A stretch of DNA of 25,919 nucleotides from Anaerolineales bacterium UBA1136 (GCA_002311455.1 DCAJ01000051.1:20612-46530); one strand, 5' to 3'. Positions 9,454 through 18,093 are shown, counted from the first letter of the stretch. A program made the numbers and translations. The notes: generated from the sequence alone by a model not told the origin.

Positions 9454-10658
9454 TGAAATTTCTTTATCTTACTAATTCTCGGTTACCGGGCGAAAAGGCA
9501 CATGCCATACAGATAATGAAAACTTGTGCTGCATTGGCTGCTGACGTTAGCGTAAAGATTGTACATCCTCGCCGGTTCAATCGGCCCTGGCTGCTATCAG
9601 TTGTTGATCTGCAGAAGTTTTACAAATTGCCGCGCGATGTCAAACGAAAGTCGGTATATTCACTTGATCTTTTCAACATAGTACCTAAGTTGCGATTTGG
9701 TAAATCGTTTGCTTACAAGTTTGTATTTGCTGTTCAGACCATAACCTATCATATTGCGTTGTTTCCGTTATTACTGAACAGTAGTGCCGACGTATATTAC
9801 ACGCGTGATAGCTTAACAGCAGCACTATTAATTATCTTGAGAAAGAAAAACACCAGCACGGTTATTTATGAATCGCATCGGTTTGCCAGTAGTCGACTAG
9901 GTCTATCGCTTGGCAGTTGGTTAGTCAACAAGTTAGACGGTATTGTCGTTCTGACTAACCTGCTTGCAATGCGATACCTGGAGTTAGGTATGTCTGAAAA
10001 GAGAATAGCTGTAGTTCCTGATGCAGCTGATGTTCATGACTTTGATCGTTGCAGTAAACTTGAAGCTCGCAATTATTTGAGTATTGATGAGAACATCTTT
10101 GTGGTGATGTACGTGGGACATATGTATAAGTGGAAAGGCGTTGACACTCTGGTTGAAGCAGCTACACAATTGACACACAATGAGCAGGTCTGGTTTGTTG
10201 GTGGTACTCCCGAGGAGCTGCCACGTATAGAACAACTTACCAATAAATTTGATGCTACCAATGTTCACTTGGCGGGATATGTGCCTTATCGCCATATATC
10301 TACTTACATGGCTGCTGCTGATGTATTGGTTATACCTAACAGTGGCGATTCTGACGTATCTAGGTTTTATACCTCGCCAATCAAATTGTTTGAATATATG
10401 GCTGCTAAGAGGCCAATCATTGCCTCAAATCTACCATCTCTGCGAGAGATAATTACGCATGGTGAGACAGCGTTGCTCGTAGAGCCAGATGATTCACACT
10501 CACTAGCTATAGCAATCCAGCGGCTGCGTTTAGACCCAGATCTGTCGTCACGACTTGTGGACAGTGCTACCTCGTTAGTTAATGAATACACTTGGTCTAG
10601 TCGATCGAGGCATATACTTGAATTTGTCACCAGTATTGTTAATCTGTCTGATGATTAA
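9453..10658 (+). CDS. Glycosyltransferase family 4
   Basis: This is a 401-residue GT-B enzyme. The N-terminus has 'LPGEKAHAIQIMKTCAALA', a motif typical of a GT4 branch found in polysaccharide clusters. The C-terminal donor domain starts near 214 ('VVMYVGHMYKWKGVDTLVEA'), followed by 'VWFVGGTPEEL' and 'SPIKLFEYMAAKRPIIAS', where the glutamate of 'LFEYM' matches the second glutamate of the E-x7-E pair. The start ATG overlaps the previous stop by one base. A 47-base gap with a small inverted repeat (10673-10690) follows before the next gene. The expected role is transfer of one sugar during cytoplasmic assembly of a lipid-linked glycan; donor and linkage are unknown. Confidence 0.9.
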   Translation: MKFLYLTNSRLPGEKAHAIQIMKTCAALAADVSVKIVHPRRFNRPWLLSVVDLQKFYKLPRDVKRKSVYSLDLFNIVPKLRFGKSFAYKFVFAVQTITYHIALFPLLLNSSADVYYTRDSLTAALLIILRKKNTSTVIYESHRFASSRLGLSLGSWLVNKLDGIVVLTNLLAMRYLELGMSEKRIAVVPDAADVHDFDRCSKLEARNYLSIDENIFVVMYVGHMYKWKGVDTLVEAATQLTHNEQVWFVGGTPEELPRIEQLTNKFDATNVHLAGYVPYRHISTYMAAADVLVIPNSGDSDVSRFYTSPIKLFEYMAAKRPIIASNLPSLREIITHGETALLVEPDDSHSLAIAIQRLRLDPDLSSRLVDSATSLVNEYTWSSRSRHILEFVTSIVNLSDD

Positions 10659-10672
10659 GTGTTTGACTGATT

Positions 10673-10690
10673 GTTACATATCATTGTAAC
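10673..10690. repeat. Short inverted repeat between glycosyltransferase genes
   Basis: Arms GTTACA and TGTAAC pair perfectly across a six-base loop in the 47-base gap. No T-run follows, so this is not a standard intrinsic terminator. It partly overlaps a weak promoter-like pair (TTGACT at 10663, TGTAAC at 10685, 16-base spacer), so an operator or mRNA hairpin is possible. Chance occurrence cannot be excluded. Confidence 0.3.
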
Positions 10691-10705
10691 GGTTGTGCTT
10701 GTATT

Positions 10706-12265
10706 ATGCTCCAACGTATATTCATATCTACTGGCATCATACTGTTAGCTGCTTTTTTACGACTCTGGCAAATTGGTAGTGCCCCTTCAGCTCTGAATTA
10801 TGACGAAGCTCTCAATGGTTTGATATCGGCTCAGATATTGAATGGCGAGCATCCGGGATTATTAGCTCTACAAGATAGCCGGGAGCCTCTGCATTTCTAT
10901 CTGACAGCTATTTCACTATCGATGTTGGGTAATACCCCTGGGGCATTACGTCTCCCATATGTGATATGTAGTTTTGCCCTAGTTGGGGCTGTTGGGATAC
11001 TGGCTAGGGAACTATTTTGTCAAAAGGTGGGATGGCTGACTGCCATACTATGTACTTGCACAGTGTGGCCAATGTATTTGGGGCGCTATGGAACGCGATC
11101 GGTGGTGTTTGCTCTGACAATTGCTATGGCCCTTTATTTTACTGTGCGTGCATCACGTGGACGCAATTTATGGGTCTGGGTTATAGCAGGTTTGTGTTTT
11201 GGTGTTTCTCACTATACTTATACAGTCAATTTATTTGTGGTGCCTGCTATTATTCTTATTGTGCTCGGTATGCTAGTTTGGTATCGTAATGAAGTTTCTG
11301 ACAACTGGCGAGGCATTCTCGTCTTGATATCGATTACTGTACTAGTTGCTTTGCCCATATTGGTTTATCGTAGTGATCTATTAATGCAGTCATTTTCACG
11401 CCCACGGAGTCTGTCTGTGTTCTATGAAGGACAGGGGTTTTATGATTTCCTAAGGACAATATTAGTTCAAGCAGTGTTAGTACTAAGAATGTTCTTCATA
11501 CGTGGGGATGCTAATCCCCTACACAATATTCCTGGACGTCCAATCTTTGACTTTACCATGGCTATTTGTTTCTTGTGGGGTTTGACTAGAAGTCTGAGCG
11601 GGCGTTACCAGTCTCGTGGTGTTCTAGTATTGGCCTGGACATGTATGTTTCTATTACCAACTTTTATGTCCAAGAGCGCTCCACATTTCTTGCGCTCCGT
11701 AGGTGTATTACCTGTACTTTTCATTATTCCAGCACTTGGCCTACGAAGTATGTACAACTGGATTAACAGGATTGCTGACCGCTTGGTAGCTATGGTGCTA
11801 GTATCAGGGTTGTTAGGAATATCTATAATATTTTCCATTCGTGACTTTATCCTCAGTGACTTCTTGAATGAACCATATGTTTATAGAGCTTATCATGGTG
11901 ATGAGACATCTCTGGCACTCCAGATCAATCAAAGACTGTCGGCTGGTTGGACTGGGAGCAATCTACAAGCTGAATTAAATGTTGCTCGTGTAAATATATG
12001 GGTTGATCCTGCAGTATGGGACAGAAATCGTTATGCTGAATTTCTTGTACCTGGGCAGCCAGGTGAAATATCCGGATTACATTTGTTATCTTTGTCTACA
12101 AAATTACCGGATAGTGGTGGGGCACTTTTCGTGCATCCTCGAAATGCTGATTACTGGATGTCACATATTCCTGGAGGTCGAATAATTAATTTTGAAACTG
12201 GTCCTTGGCTCTTTGACTCACTGAATCAGACTGCTGAACCCATATACCAAATTATTTCCTGGTAA
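10706..12265 (+). CDS. GT39/ArnT-like membrane glycosyltransferase
   Basis: This 519-residue polytopic membrane protein has the normal length for the PMT_2/ArnT-like GT-C family and lacks the C-terminal beta-modules of the two giant paralogs. Its first loop has the acidic pair D33-E34 in 'NYDEALNGLISAQIL', which fits the catalytic loop of GT-C enzymes. Roughly ten hydrophobic segments lie between about residues 5 and 385. A shorter hydrophilic tail (about 390-519) contains 'RVNIWVDPAVWDRNRYAEF' and should lie outside the membrane. By family it would transfer a sugar from a polyprenyl-phosphate donor on the outer face. It closes the glycan cluster and is followed by a promoter for a functionally different block. 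No clear ribosome binding site precedes the ATG. Confidence 0.85.
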   Translation: MLQRIFISTGIILLAAFLRLWQIGSAPSALNYDEALNGLISAQILNGEHPGLLALQDSREPLHFYLTAISLSMLGNTPGALRLPYVICSFALVGAVGILARELFCQKVGWLTAILCTCTVWPMYLGRYGTRSVVFALTIAMALYFTVRASRGRNLWVWVIAGLCFGVSHYTYTVNLFVVPAIILIVLGMLVWYRNEVSDNWRGILVLISITVLVALPILVYRSDLLMQSFSRPRSLSVFYEGQGFYDFLRTILVQAVLVLRMFFIRGDANPLHNIPGRPIFDFTMAICFLWGLTRSLSGRYQSRGVLVLAWTCMFLLPTFMSKSAPHFLRSVGVLPVLFIIPALGLRSMYNWINRIADRLVAMVLVSGLLGISIIFSIRDFILSDFLNEPYVYRAYHGDETSLALQINQRLSAGWTGSNLQAELNVARVNIWVDPAVWDRNRYAEFLVPGQPGEISGLHLLSLSTKLPDSGGALFVHPRNADYWMSHIPGGRIINFETGPWLFDSLNQTAEPIYQIISW

Positions 12266-12307
12266 ATGAATTAGCACTTTCGTTTTGTAATGATATGAAA
12301 ACTGCCC

Positions 12308-12335
12308 TTGTCCAAAATGATTCATGGTTTATAAT
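12308..12335 (+). promoter_or_regulatory. Sigma-70-type promoter for the DsbA-like gene
   Basis: TTGTCC (12308-12313) and a consensus TATAAT (12330-12335) are separated by 16 bases. Transcription would start near 12342, giving a leader of about 25 bases before the ATG at 12367. It marks the boundary between the glycan cluster and the DsbA/TCA block. Confidence 0.6.
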
Positions 12336-12352
12336 GCCGGCTTAGCAATTGT

Positions 12353-12358
12353 GTGAGG
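12353..12358 (+). promoter_or_regulatory. Ribosome binding site (GTGAGG) deciding the ATG at 12367
   Basis: GTGAGG sits eight bases before the ATG at 12367. An in-frame TTG at 12349 lies upstream of this site, has no ribosome binding site of its own and would sit almost on the predicted transcription start, so the ATG is preferred. Confidence 0.6.
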
Positions 12359-12366
12359 TTTTATCT

Positions 12367-13053
12367 ATGAGCAAACGCGTCCAGACACGTGTTCAGCAGG
12401 AGAGTCAAAAACGGAGGCGGCGTTTCATTTCGATTTCGGTGATTACCACTGTTGTGTTGGTCGTGGTTGTACTAATAATCCGGCAGAGCAATAGAGATAC
12501 TGTGGAGATAGTGTCAGTCGATCAAGAAGTACCTGCATATGCAGATGGTAGAGCTTTGGGATCTGTAGATGCTCCTGTTTTGGTACAAAGTTTTTCCAAT
12601 TTTCCATGTCCACATTGCCGTACACTTGCTACAGGTGCTGCGCTGCTGATTGAGAGCAATTTTGTTGAATATGGACTCGTACGCTATGAATATCATTATG
12701 CAACCTTTAATCAGTCTGTAGGCAGATTTGCTGCTGAGGCAGCTGAATGCGCCAATCAACAGGGCGTATTTTGGCCTTATCATGACATTCTATATGCTAA
12801 TCAGACTGGAGCCCGAGATCAATACTCAGAGAGCAGATTGTTTGCATTTGCAGAAGACTTAGACCTTGATCGGCGAGAGTTTCGCAGCTGTCTTAATGAT
12901 GGTAAATCCAGTGCAGTTGTTCAGAAAGATGCAGAGCTTGCTGCCGAGATGGGGGTAAATGCAACTCCTACTATGTTTATAAATGGAGAAAAGGTGCAGG
13001 GATCTTTGTCGTTTGAAGTCTACAAGGAAATCATTGAACGAAAACTAGAGTGA
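12367..13053 (+). CDS. Membrane-anchored DsbA-family thiol oxidoreductase
   Basis: This 228-residue protein (from the ATG at 12367) has a short, very basic N-terminus (QKRRRR), one membrane segment at about 21-38 and an exported thioredoxin-fold domain. The active-site motif is CPHC (81-84) in 'FSNFPCPHCRTLA', and the cis-proline is P201 in 'GVNATPTMFINGEKV'. The helical insertion between them ('AAECANQQGVFWPYHDILY') is typical of bacterial DsbA/BdbD-like proteins. It should form or shuffle disulfides in exported proteins while tethered to the membrane. Two more cysteines (C128 and C175) lie in the insertion; BdbD-like proteins can be similar, but pairing here is unknown. No DsbB or VKOR partner is seen in the window. 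It has its own promoter and lies 60 bases before icd. Confidence 0.9.
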   Translation: MSKRVQTRVQQESQKRRRRFISISVITTVVLVVVVLIIRQSNRDTVEIVSVDQEVPAYADGRALGSVDAPVLVQSFSNFPCPHCRTLATGAALLIESNFVEYGLVRYEYHYATFNQSVGRFAAEAAECANQQGVFWPYHDILYANQTGARDQYSESRLFAFAEDLDLDRREFRSCLNDGKSSAVVQKDAELAAEMGVNATPTMFINGEKVQGSLSFEVYKEIIERKLE

Positions 13054-13101
13054 AACTGATACTAAGACGCAATGTTGTGGATAATTCAAGTAAGTTGTCA
13101 T

Positions 13102-13106
13102 AGGAG
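13102..13106 (+). promoter_or_regulatory. Ribosome binding site (AGGAG) for a GTG start
   Basis: AGGAG is placed seven bases before the GTG at 13114 and supports that start for isocitrate dehydrogenase. A weak promoter-like pair (CTGATA at 13056, GATAAT at 13080, 18-base spacer) lies upstream and could give icd its own transcript. Confidence 0.6.
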
Positions 13107-13113
13107 TATCTGA

Positions 13114-14412
13114 GTGAATTATTCGACTACTAGAGTTCCCGAAGGAAACAAAATCGTTATGTTGGATGGCAAGTTTAATGTCCCCAATAATCCTGTTGTG
13201 CCGTTTGTGGAGGGAGATGGTATCGGACCTGATATATGGAGCGCATCTCGCCGGATACTGGACTCTGCTGTGTCAATTGCTTATGGTGATCAACGAAAGA
13301 TATCATGGATGGAAGTGTTTGCAGGCCAAAAGGCATTTGATAGATTCGATGAGTGGCTTCCTGCTGATACTGTGCATGCTTTCCGTGAGTTTTTGGTTGG
13401 TATCAAAGGCCCTCTTACTACACCAGTTGGTGGTGGTATAAGGTCATTAAATGTTGCTTTACGGCAGCAACTTGACCTATATGTTTGCCAGCGGCCAGTG
13501 CGCTGGTTTGATGGCGTACCATCCCCAGTGAAGAATCCACAGCGTGTGGATATGGTTATATTCCGAGAGAATACTGAAGACATATATGCTGGTATTGAGT
13601 TTGAAGAAGGAACAGAAGAGGTACGTATTTTTCAGAATTTGTTAAAGGAGTCTTTCCCAGACCTATTTAAGAAGATTCGATTTCCAGAAACTAGTGGTAT
13701 TGGTATCAAACCTGTTTCGCTTGAGGGCACCGAGAGGTTAATGAGGGCTGCTATTAAGTATGCTATAGATAATAGTCGTAAAAGTGTTACTATGATGCAC
13801 AAGGGTAACATTATGAAATTCACTGAAGGTGCCTTTCGTAATTGGGGATATGAACTTGCGGAGCGCGAGTTCTCCTCTGAGACATATACATGGAGCCAAT
13901 GGGAGCATACAAAGGCCAACAATGGTGAAGCAGTTGCTAACGATGAGCAAGATGAAGCTATTGCTGCTGGTAGGATTTTGATCAAGGACACTATTGCTGA
14001 TATTATGTTGCAGCAGGTGCTGACTCGTCCAGGTGAGTTTGATGTAATTGCTACTATGAATTTGAATGGTGATTACCTCTCTGATGCTCTGGCCGCACAA
14101 GTTGGTGGTATAGGCATTGCTCCTGGTGGGAATATCAATTACAGTACTGGTGTAGCTGTGTTTGAGGCTACACACGGCACTGCCCCCAAGTATGCTGGGC
14201 AGGATAAAGTCAACCCAGGTTCAGTGACATTATCTGGAGAGATGATGTTACGGTATATGGGTTGGACAGAAGCTGCTGACCTGATTATTAAGGGTATGGG
14301 CAGTGCAATCAAATCCAGGACAGTTACCTACGATTTTCATAGATTGATGGAAGGGGCAACTCTACTAAAATGCTCTGAATTCGGTGATGCAGTAATTACT
14401 AAAATGAGTTAG
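13114..14412 (+). CDS. icd: Isocitrate dehydrogenase (NADP+)
   Basis: This 432-residue protein follows E. coli Icd almost throughout. It catalyses oxidative decarboxylation of isocitrate to 2-oxoglutarate. Visible landmarks are 'VEGDGIGPDIW' (32-42), the substrate loop 'GGGIRSLNVALRQ' with S111 matching the E. coli phosphorylation serine, 'FRENTEDIYAGIE' with the catalytic tyrosine, K230 in 'MMHKGNIMKFTEGAF', and the metal-binding aspartates in 'NLNGDYLSDALAAQVGG'. NADP rather than NAD use is indicated by K359-Y360 in 'HGTAPKYAGQDK' and by Y406 and R410 in 'TVTYDFHRLMEG', the residues that bind the 2'-phosphate in E. coli. About 15 extra residues lie near 255-285 compared with E. coli. The start is GTG at 13114 with an AGGAG site. 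The succinate dehydrogenase genes follow 30 bases later. Confidence 0.97.
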   Translation: MNYSTTRVPEGNKIVMLDGKFNVPNNPVVPFVEGDGIGPDIWSASRRILDSAVSIAYGDQRKISWMEVFAGQKAFDRFDEWLPADTVHAFREFLVGIKGPLTTPVGGGIRSLNVALRQQLDLYVCQRPVRWFDGVPSPVKNPQRVDMVIFRENTEDIYAGIEFEEGTEEVRIFQNLLKESFPDLFKKIRFPETSGIGIKPVSLEGTERLMRAAIKYAIDNSRKSVTMMHKGNIMKFTEGAFRNWGYELAEREFSSETYTWSQWEHTKANNGEAVANDEQDEAIAAGRILIKDTIADIMLQQVLTRPGEFDVIATMNLNGDYLSDALAAQVGGIGIAPGGNINYSTGVAVFEATHGTAPKYAGQDKVNPGSVTLSGEMMLRYMGWTEAADLIIKGMGSAIKSRTVTYDFHRLMEGATLLKCSEFGDAVITKMS

Positions 14413-14442
14413 TTATTATAGGCTTAGGACAATTATTTACTA

Positions 14443-15450
14443 ATGGATAACACACAAATCTTAGTTATAGCTGTAGTTGTTATTGCAGTATTAACTATAG
14501 GTGGTGGATCAACCTTAGCGATTAGTCTGTATCAAGCCAACCGTTTGATCATTGAAACTGTTTCAGCTCCGCGGCCAGACAGCGTGCAGGATCACGGAGG
14601 TCATGTATCAGGGTTGGGCGAGACTACTCGTTCAGATAGGTGGTGGATTGAGCCACTTTGGACCGGTTTCGGATTTCTATGCTTTGTAGCTTATGCTAAT
14701 TGGGCTGGATTTCAGGGTGAACATTATTGGCACGGCTCATATTTGTCTCCTTTCTATTCTCCAGTTCTGTTTGTTGATATTTCGCGTATTGGAGCTGCTC
14801 CATTAGAGCATGCTTGGTTTGGTATTTGGCCTGACTGGATTAGGCAAATTTGGCCTCCATTTTTTCCAACTTCACCAGCTTGGTTGATTTTGGCGGTCCC
14901 GCTTTCTTTTCGTTTGACGTGCTATTACTATCGTAAGTTTTACTACCGCTCATATTTCTTGAGTCCTCCAGGATGTGCTGTGGGAGCTATGCCAAGCAAT
15001 ATTCTGGCTGGTCCGACCGGGACTAAGCAGTACAAAGGTGAAACAGCATTGTTTATCTTTCAAAATATGCATCGCTACACATGGTATCTGGCGTGCGCGT
15101 ATATAGTTATTCTCTCATGGGACGCATTCATATCATTGTGGGAGGGTGGAGAAGTTTTTAGTGGTCGTTTGGGTGTAGGTGTTGGATCAATTGTGTTGTT
15201 AATTAACCCACTATTATTAGCTACTTACACATTTGGATGTCACTCATGTAGACACTTAGTGGGCGGCAGAAAAAATACTTTTTCTGGCAACATTGGTGTA
15301 CGTATGAGATTTAGCTTGTGGAAGAGAGTGACCTGGCTAAATCAGAGGCACATGTTGTTTGCATGGCTAAGCATGATATGGGTTGGATTTAGTGATTTTT
15401 ACGTACGTATGTGTTCTATGGGTATCATCAGTGATATTAACACCTGGTAG
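14443..15450 (+). CDS. sdhC: Probable succinate dehydrogenase membrane anchor, Sdh1-like
   Basis: This 335-residue membrane protein sits directly before the SDH flavoprotein gene, so its role as the anchor/quinone-reducing subunit is inferred mainly from position. Hydrophobic segments are seen at about 6-30, 72-90, 146-162, 212-230, 245-264 and 304-320. It is much longer than the E. coli SdhC or SdhD proteins, and there is no separate sdhD. It resembles the single large anchor of actinobacterial Sdh1 complexes. A conserved-looking motif C266-H267-S-C269-R-H271 follows the fifth hydrophobic segment and could bind a metal cluster. Haem ligation cannot be judged. Its ATG lies 30 bases after icd, with only a distant AGGA upstream, and sdhA begins 14 bases after its stop. 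Confidence 0.7.
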   Translation: MDNTQILVIAVVVIAVLTIGGGSTLAISLYQANRLIIETVSAPRPDSVQDHGGHVSGLGETTRSDRWWIEPLWTGFGFLCFVAYANWAGFQGEHYWHGSYLSPFYSPVLFVDISRIGAAPLEHAWFGIWPDWIRQIWPPFFPTSPAWLILAVPLSFRLTCYYYRKFYYRSYFLSPPGCAVGAMPSNILAGPTGTKQYKGETALFIFQNMHRYTWYLACAYIVILSWDAFISLWEGGEVFSGRLGVGVGSIVLLINPLLLATYTFGCHSCRHLVGGRKNTFSGNIGVRMRFSLWKRVTWLNQRHMLFAWLSMIWVGFSDFYVRMCSMGIISDINTW

Positions 15451-15464
15451 AGGTTTGGCAAAAT

Positions 15465-17300
15465 ATGAATGCGGATATATCTGAGATTCAGACATTTGAT
15501 CATGATGTGGTTGTTATTGGTGCGGGAGGAGCAGGACTTAGAGCTGCTATAGAATGTTCTGCCCAAGGCCTAAATACCGGCATGATTTGCAAATCATTAC
15601 TGGGTAAGGCGCATACAGTTATGGCTGAAGGGGGCGTGGCAGCTTCGTTGGGTCATACAGATCAGCGCGATAATTGGAAGGTTCATTTTAGAGATACGAT
15701 ACGTGGTGGCAAGTTTCTTAATCAATGGAGAATGGCCGAGCTACATGCGCAGCACGCTGCGGACAGGGTTAGGGAGCTGGAGGAATGGGGTGCGGTGTTT
15801 GATCGTACGCCAGATGGATACATTAATCAACGTCCGTTTGGAGGTCATCGTTATCCGAGGCTTGCCCATACAGGTGACCGTACCGGTCTTGAGATCATCC
15901 GTACTTTACAGGATTATGGTATTCATCAGGGAATACATGTGCATCAGGAATGTACTGGACTAAAACTTTTAAAAGACTCGGGCAGAATAAGTGGAGTCTT
16001 AGGATACTGGCGGGATACAGGTCGGTTTGTATTGTTTCGAACCAAGGCAGTTATTATGTCCACTGGGGGTGCTGGAAAAATCTGGCGTGTTACAAGTAAT
16101 TCTTGGGAATATACCGGGGATGGTATTGAGATGGCTTATAGTGCTGGCGCAGAATTGATTGACATGGAATTTGCTCAATTTCACCCGACCGGTATGATTT
16201 GGCCAATAAGTGTGCGAGGAATATTGGTCACTGAAGGTGTGCGTGGTGAGGGTGGTGTTCTTCTAAACAGTGAAAATGAAAGGTTTATGTTCAATTACAC
16301 CCCTGACCGTTTTAAAGAAGAAACTGCCGATTCACCCGAAGAGGCACAGCGATGGTTGGATGGGGATGCAAGTGCTCGTAGGCCTCCTGAGCTATTAACT
16401 CGTGACGTTGTAGCAAAGTCTATTATGAAGGAGGTTGAAGCTGGTCGTGGTTCACCTCATGGAGGTGCTTATTTGGATATTGCTAGCAGAAGAGATGGTG
16501 AATACATAAAACGTAAGTTGCCGAGCATGTACCATCAATTCAAAGAACTGGCTGAGGTTGATATTACCAAAGAACGAATGGAAGTAGGACCTACTCTGCA
16601 TTATATGATGGGAGGTATAGCAGTAGATGGTGATACGCAGATGACTGCTGTACCAGGTCTATTTGCCTGTGGAGAATGCACTGGTGGGATGCATGGCGCA
16701 AATCGTCTGGGTGGCAATTCATTAAGTGACTTGCTAGTGTTTGGTTGGCTTGCTGGCAAAGGAGCAAAGGACTATGTTGGCCAATTATCTAGACCATTGC
16801 AGATTGTTCCTGAACATATTGAGGAAGCAAGGCGTGAGGCAGTGGCTCCGTTGAATATAGAAGGAGGGGAGAACCCTTATCTTTTGCACGAAGAACTACA
16901 AAATATCATGAATGATGTCAATATAGTTCGTACTGCTGATGGATTGAAAAGAGCCATAGAGTCACTCCAGAAATTAAAGCCCAGGGTAGCAAACATTTAT
17001 GCTGCTGGATCAAGTCAATATAATCCAGGTTGGAATCAAGCATTGTCAATGCGCCCCATGGTTATGGTAGCTGAAGCAGTAGCACGAGCTGCACTCATCC
17101 GTGAGGAAAGTCGTGGAGCTCATACTAGACTAGATTTTGAAGGAGAGCGTGAAGAGTGGGGTAATATCAATGTAATGATGTGTCAGAATGCTGATGGTTC
17201 CATGGATATTAGGAAAGTACAAAGAGATGTGCCACCGGACCACTTAGCGGAAATTGCTTATGCAAATCTAGAGGACTTGGAAGGAGGACTACATGTCTGA
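15465..17300 (+). CDS. sdhA: Succinate dehydrogenase flavoprotein subunit
   Basis: This 611-residue subunit oxidises succinate to fumarate at the inner membrane face. The FAD-binding Rossmann motif is 'VVVIGAGGAGLRAAIE' (15-30), and the flavin-linking histidine is H50 in 'KAHTVMAEGGVAA'. Substrate and catalytic residues are visible as H240 in 'AQFHPTGMIWP', R260 in 'TEGVRGEGG', H379 in 'TLHYMMGGIAVD' and R414 in 'GANRLGGNSLSDLL', matching E. coli SdhA H45, H242, R286, H354 and R399 in order. The C-terminal helical part contains 'YNPGWNQALSMRPM'. Length is normal. The gene lies between the membrane anchor and sdhB and overlaps sdhB by eight bases. Reverse activity as a fumarate reductase is possible within the family, but the neighbouring icd favours an oxidative TCA role. 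Confidence 0.97.
   Translation: MNADISEIQTFDHDVVVIGAGGAGLRAAIECSAQGLNTGMICKSLLGKAHTVMAEGGVAASLGHTDQRDNWKVHFRDTIRGGKFLNQWRMAELHAQHAADRVRELEEWGAVFDRTPDGYINQRPFGGHRYPRLAHTGDRTGLEIIRTLQDYGIHQGIHVHQECTGLKLLKDSGRISGVLGYWRDTGRFVLFRTKAVIMSTGGAGKIWRVTSNSWEYTGDGIEMAYSAGAELIDMEFAQFHPTGMIWPISVRGILVTEGVRGEGGVLLNSENERFMFNYTPDRFKEETADSPEEAQRWLDGDASARRPPELLTRDVVAKSIMKEVEAGRGSPHGGAYLDIASRRDGEYIKRKLPSMYHQFKELAEVDITKERMEVGPTLHYMMGGIAVDGDTQMTAVPGLFACGECTGGMHGANRLGGNSLSDLLVFGWLAGKGAKDYVGQLSRPLQIVPEHIEEARREAVAPLNIEGGENPYLLHEELQNIMNDVNIVRTADGLKRAIESLQKLKPRVANIYAAGSSQYNPGWNQALSMRPMVMVAEAVARAALIREESRGAHTRLDFEGEREEWGNINVMMCQNADGSMDIRKVQRDVPPDHLAEIAYANLEDLEGGLHV
17281..17287 (+). promoter_or_regulatory. Strong ribosome binding site (AAGGAGG) for sdhB
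   Basis: AAGGAGG is five bases before the ATG at 17293 and lies inside the end of sdhA. It is the strongest Shine-Dalgarno sequence noticed in this window and would boost iron-sulfur subunit translation despite the eight-base gene overlap. Confidence 0.75.
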
Positions 17301-18054
17301 GTATACCTTCCGAATATGGAGAGGAGATTCAGCAAGTGGCGAATTTGTTGACTACCAAACTGAGGTTGACGATGGCATGGTTGTGCTTGACGTTTTGCAT
17401 AGAATACAGGCTGAGCAAGCTGGCGATATGGCTTTAAGGTGGAATTGCAAGGCTGGTAAATGTGGTTCATGTGGTATGGAGGTGAATGGAAAACCAAAAT
17501 TGGCTTGTATGACTCGTATGAATACATACTTGGAGGAAGATGTTATTACTGTACAGCCATTAAAAACATTTCCAGTAATTAAAGACTTGGTGTGTGATGT
17601 TTCATGGAATTATGATCAAAATCTAAAGATTAGACCCTTTAAGCCTGGACCTGCCGATTCTGATGGTAGATATAGAATGAGTCAGAAAGATGTCGATCGG
17701 GTGCAGGAGTTTCGTAAATGTATAGAGTGCTACTTGTGTCAGGATGTGTGTCATGTATTGCGTGATCATAAGCGCACAGATGTATTTGTTGGTCCCAGAT
17801 TCATGATTCGCGCTGCTAGTTTAGATATGCACCCTCTAGATGTTGAAGATCGTATTCCTGATATACGTGATGAGCTTGGATCCGGATACTGTAATATCAC
17901 TCGGTGCTGTACTGATGTGTGTCCAGAGAACATTAGTATCACAGATAATGCGATCATACCTCTAAAAGAGCGTGTTGCTGACAGATATTATGACCCGATT
18001 ATTTGGCTGAATAACAAGGTGTCGGGTCTTTTCCAGAATGGTTCTAAGACCTAG
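17293..18054 (+). CDS. sdhB: Succinate dehydrogenase iron-sulfur subunit
   Basis: This 253-residue subunit passes electrons from FAD to quinone through three clusters. The [2Fe-2S] ligands are C52, C57, C60 and C72 in 'CKAGKCGSCGMEVNGKPKLAC'-type spacing. The [4Fe-4S] ligands are C143, C146, C149 and C210, and the [3Fe-4S] ligands are C153, C200 and C206. The last seven sit at a constant offset of six from the E. coli SdhB positions, so all three clusters should be intact. A ferredoxin-like plant-type domain covers about 1-105, and an alpha-helical ferredoxin domain covers about 130-240. It is the last gene of the icd-sdhCAB block. No clear terminator is seen in the 72 bases before the tRNA. 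Confidence 0.97.
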   Translation: MSEYTFRIWRGDSASGEFVDYQTEVDDGMVVLDVLHRIQAEQAGDMALRWNCKAGKCGSCGMEVNGKPKLACMTRMNTYLEEDVITVQPLKTFPVIKDLVCDVSWNYDQNLKIRPFKPGPADSDGRYRMSQKDVDRVQEFRKCIECYLCQDVCHVLRDHKRTDVFVGPRFMIRAASLDMHPLDVEDRIPDIRDELGSGYCNITRCCTDVCPENISITDNAIIPLKERVADRYYDPIIWLNNKVSGLFQNGSKT

Positions 18055-18093
18055 AATCCCAAGTAGTATCACACATTGTTGCTGTAGATTTAC

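Noticed and set aside
12349..12366. TTG at 12349 as the start of the DsbA-like gene
   Set aside because: It precedes the GTGAGG ribosome binding site and nearly coincides with the predicted transcription start; ATG 12367 fits far better.
13290..13583. Reverse-strand open frames within icd and other genes
   Set aside because: They lie opposite well-supported genes, show no recognisable domains and have compositions expected of antisense frames.
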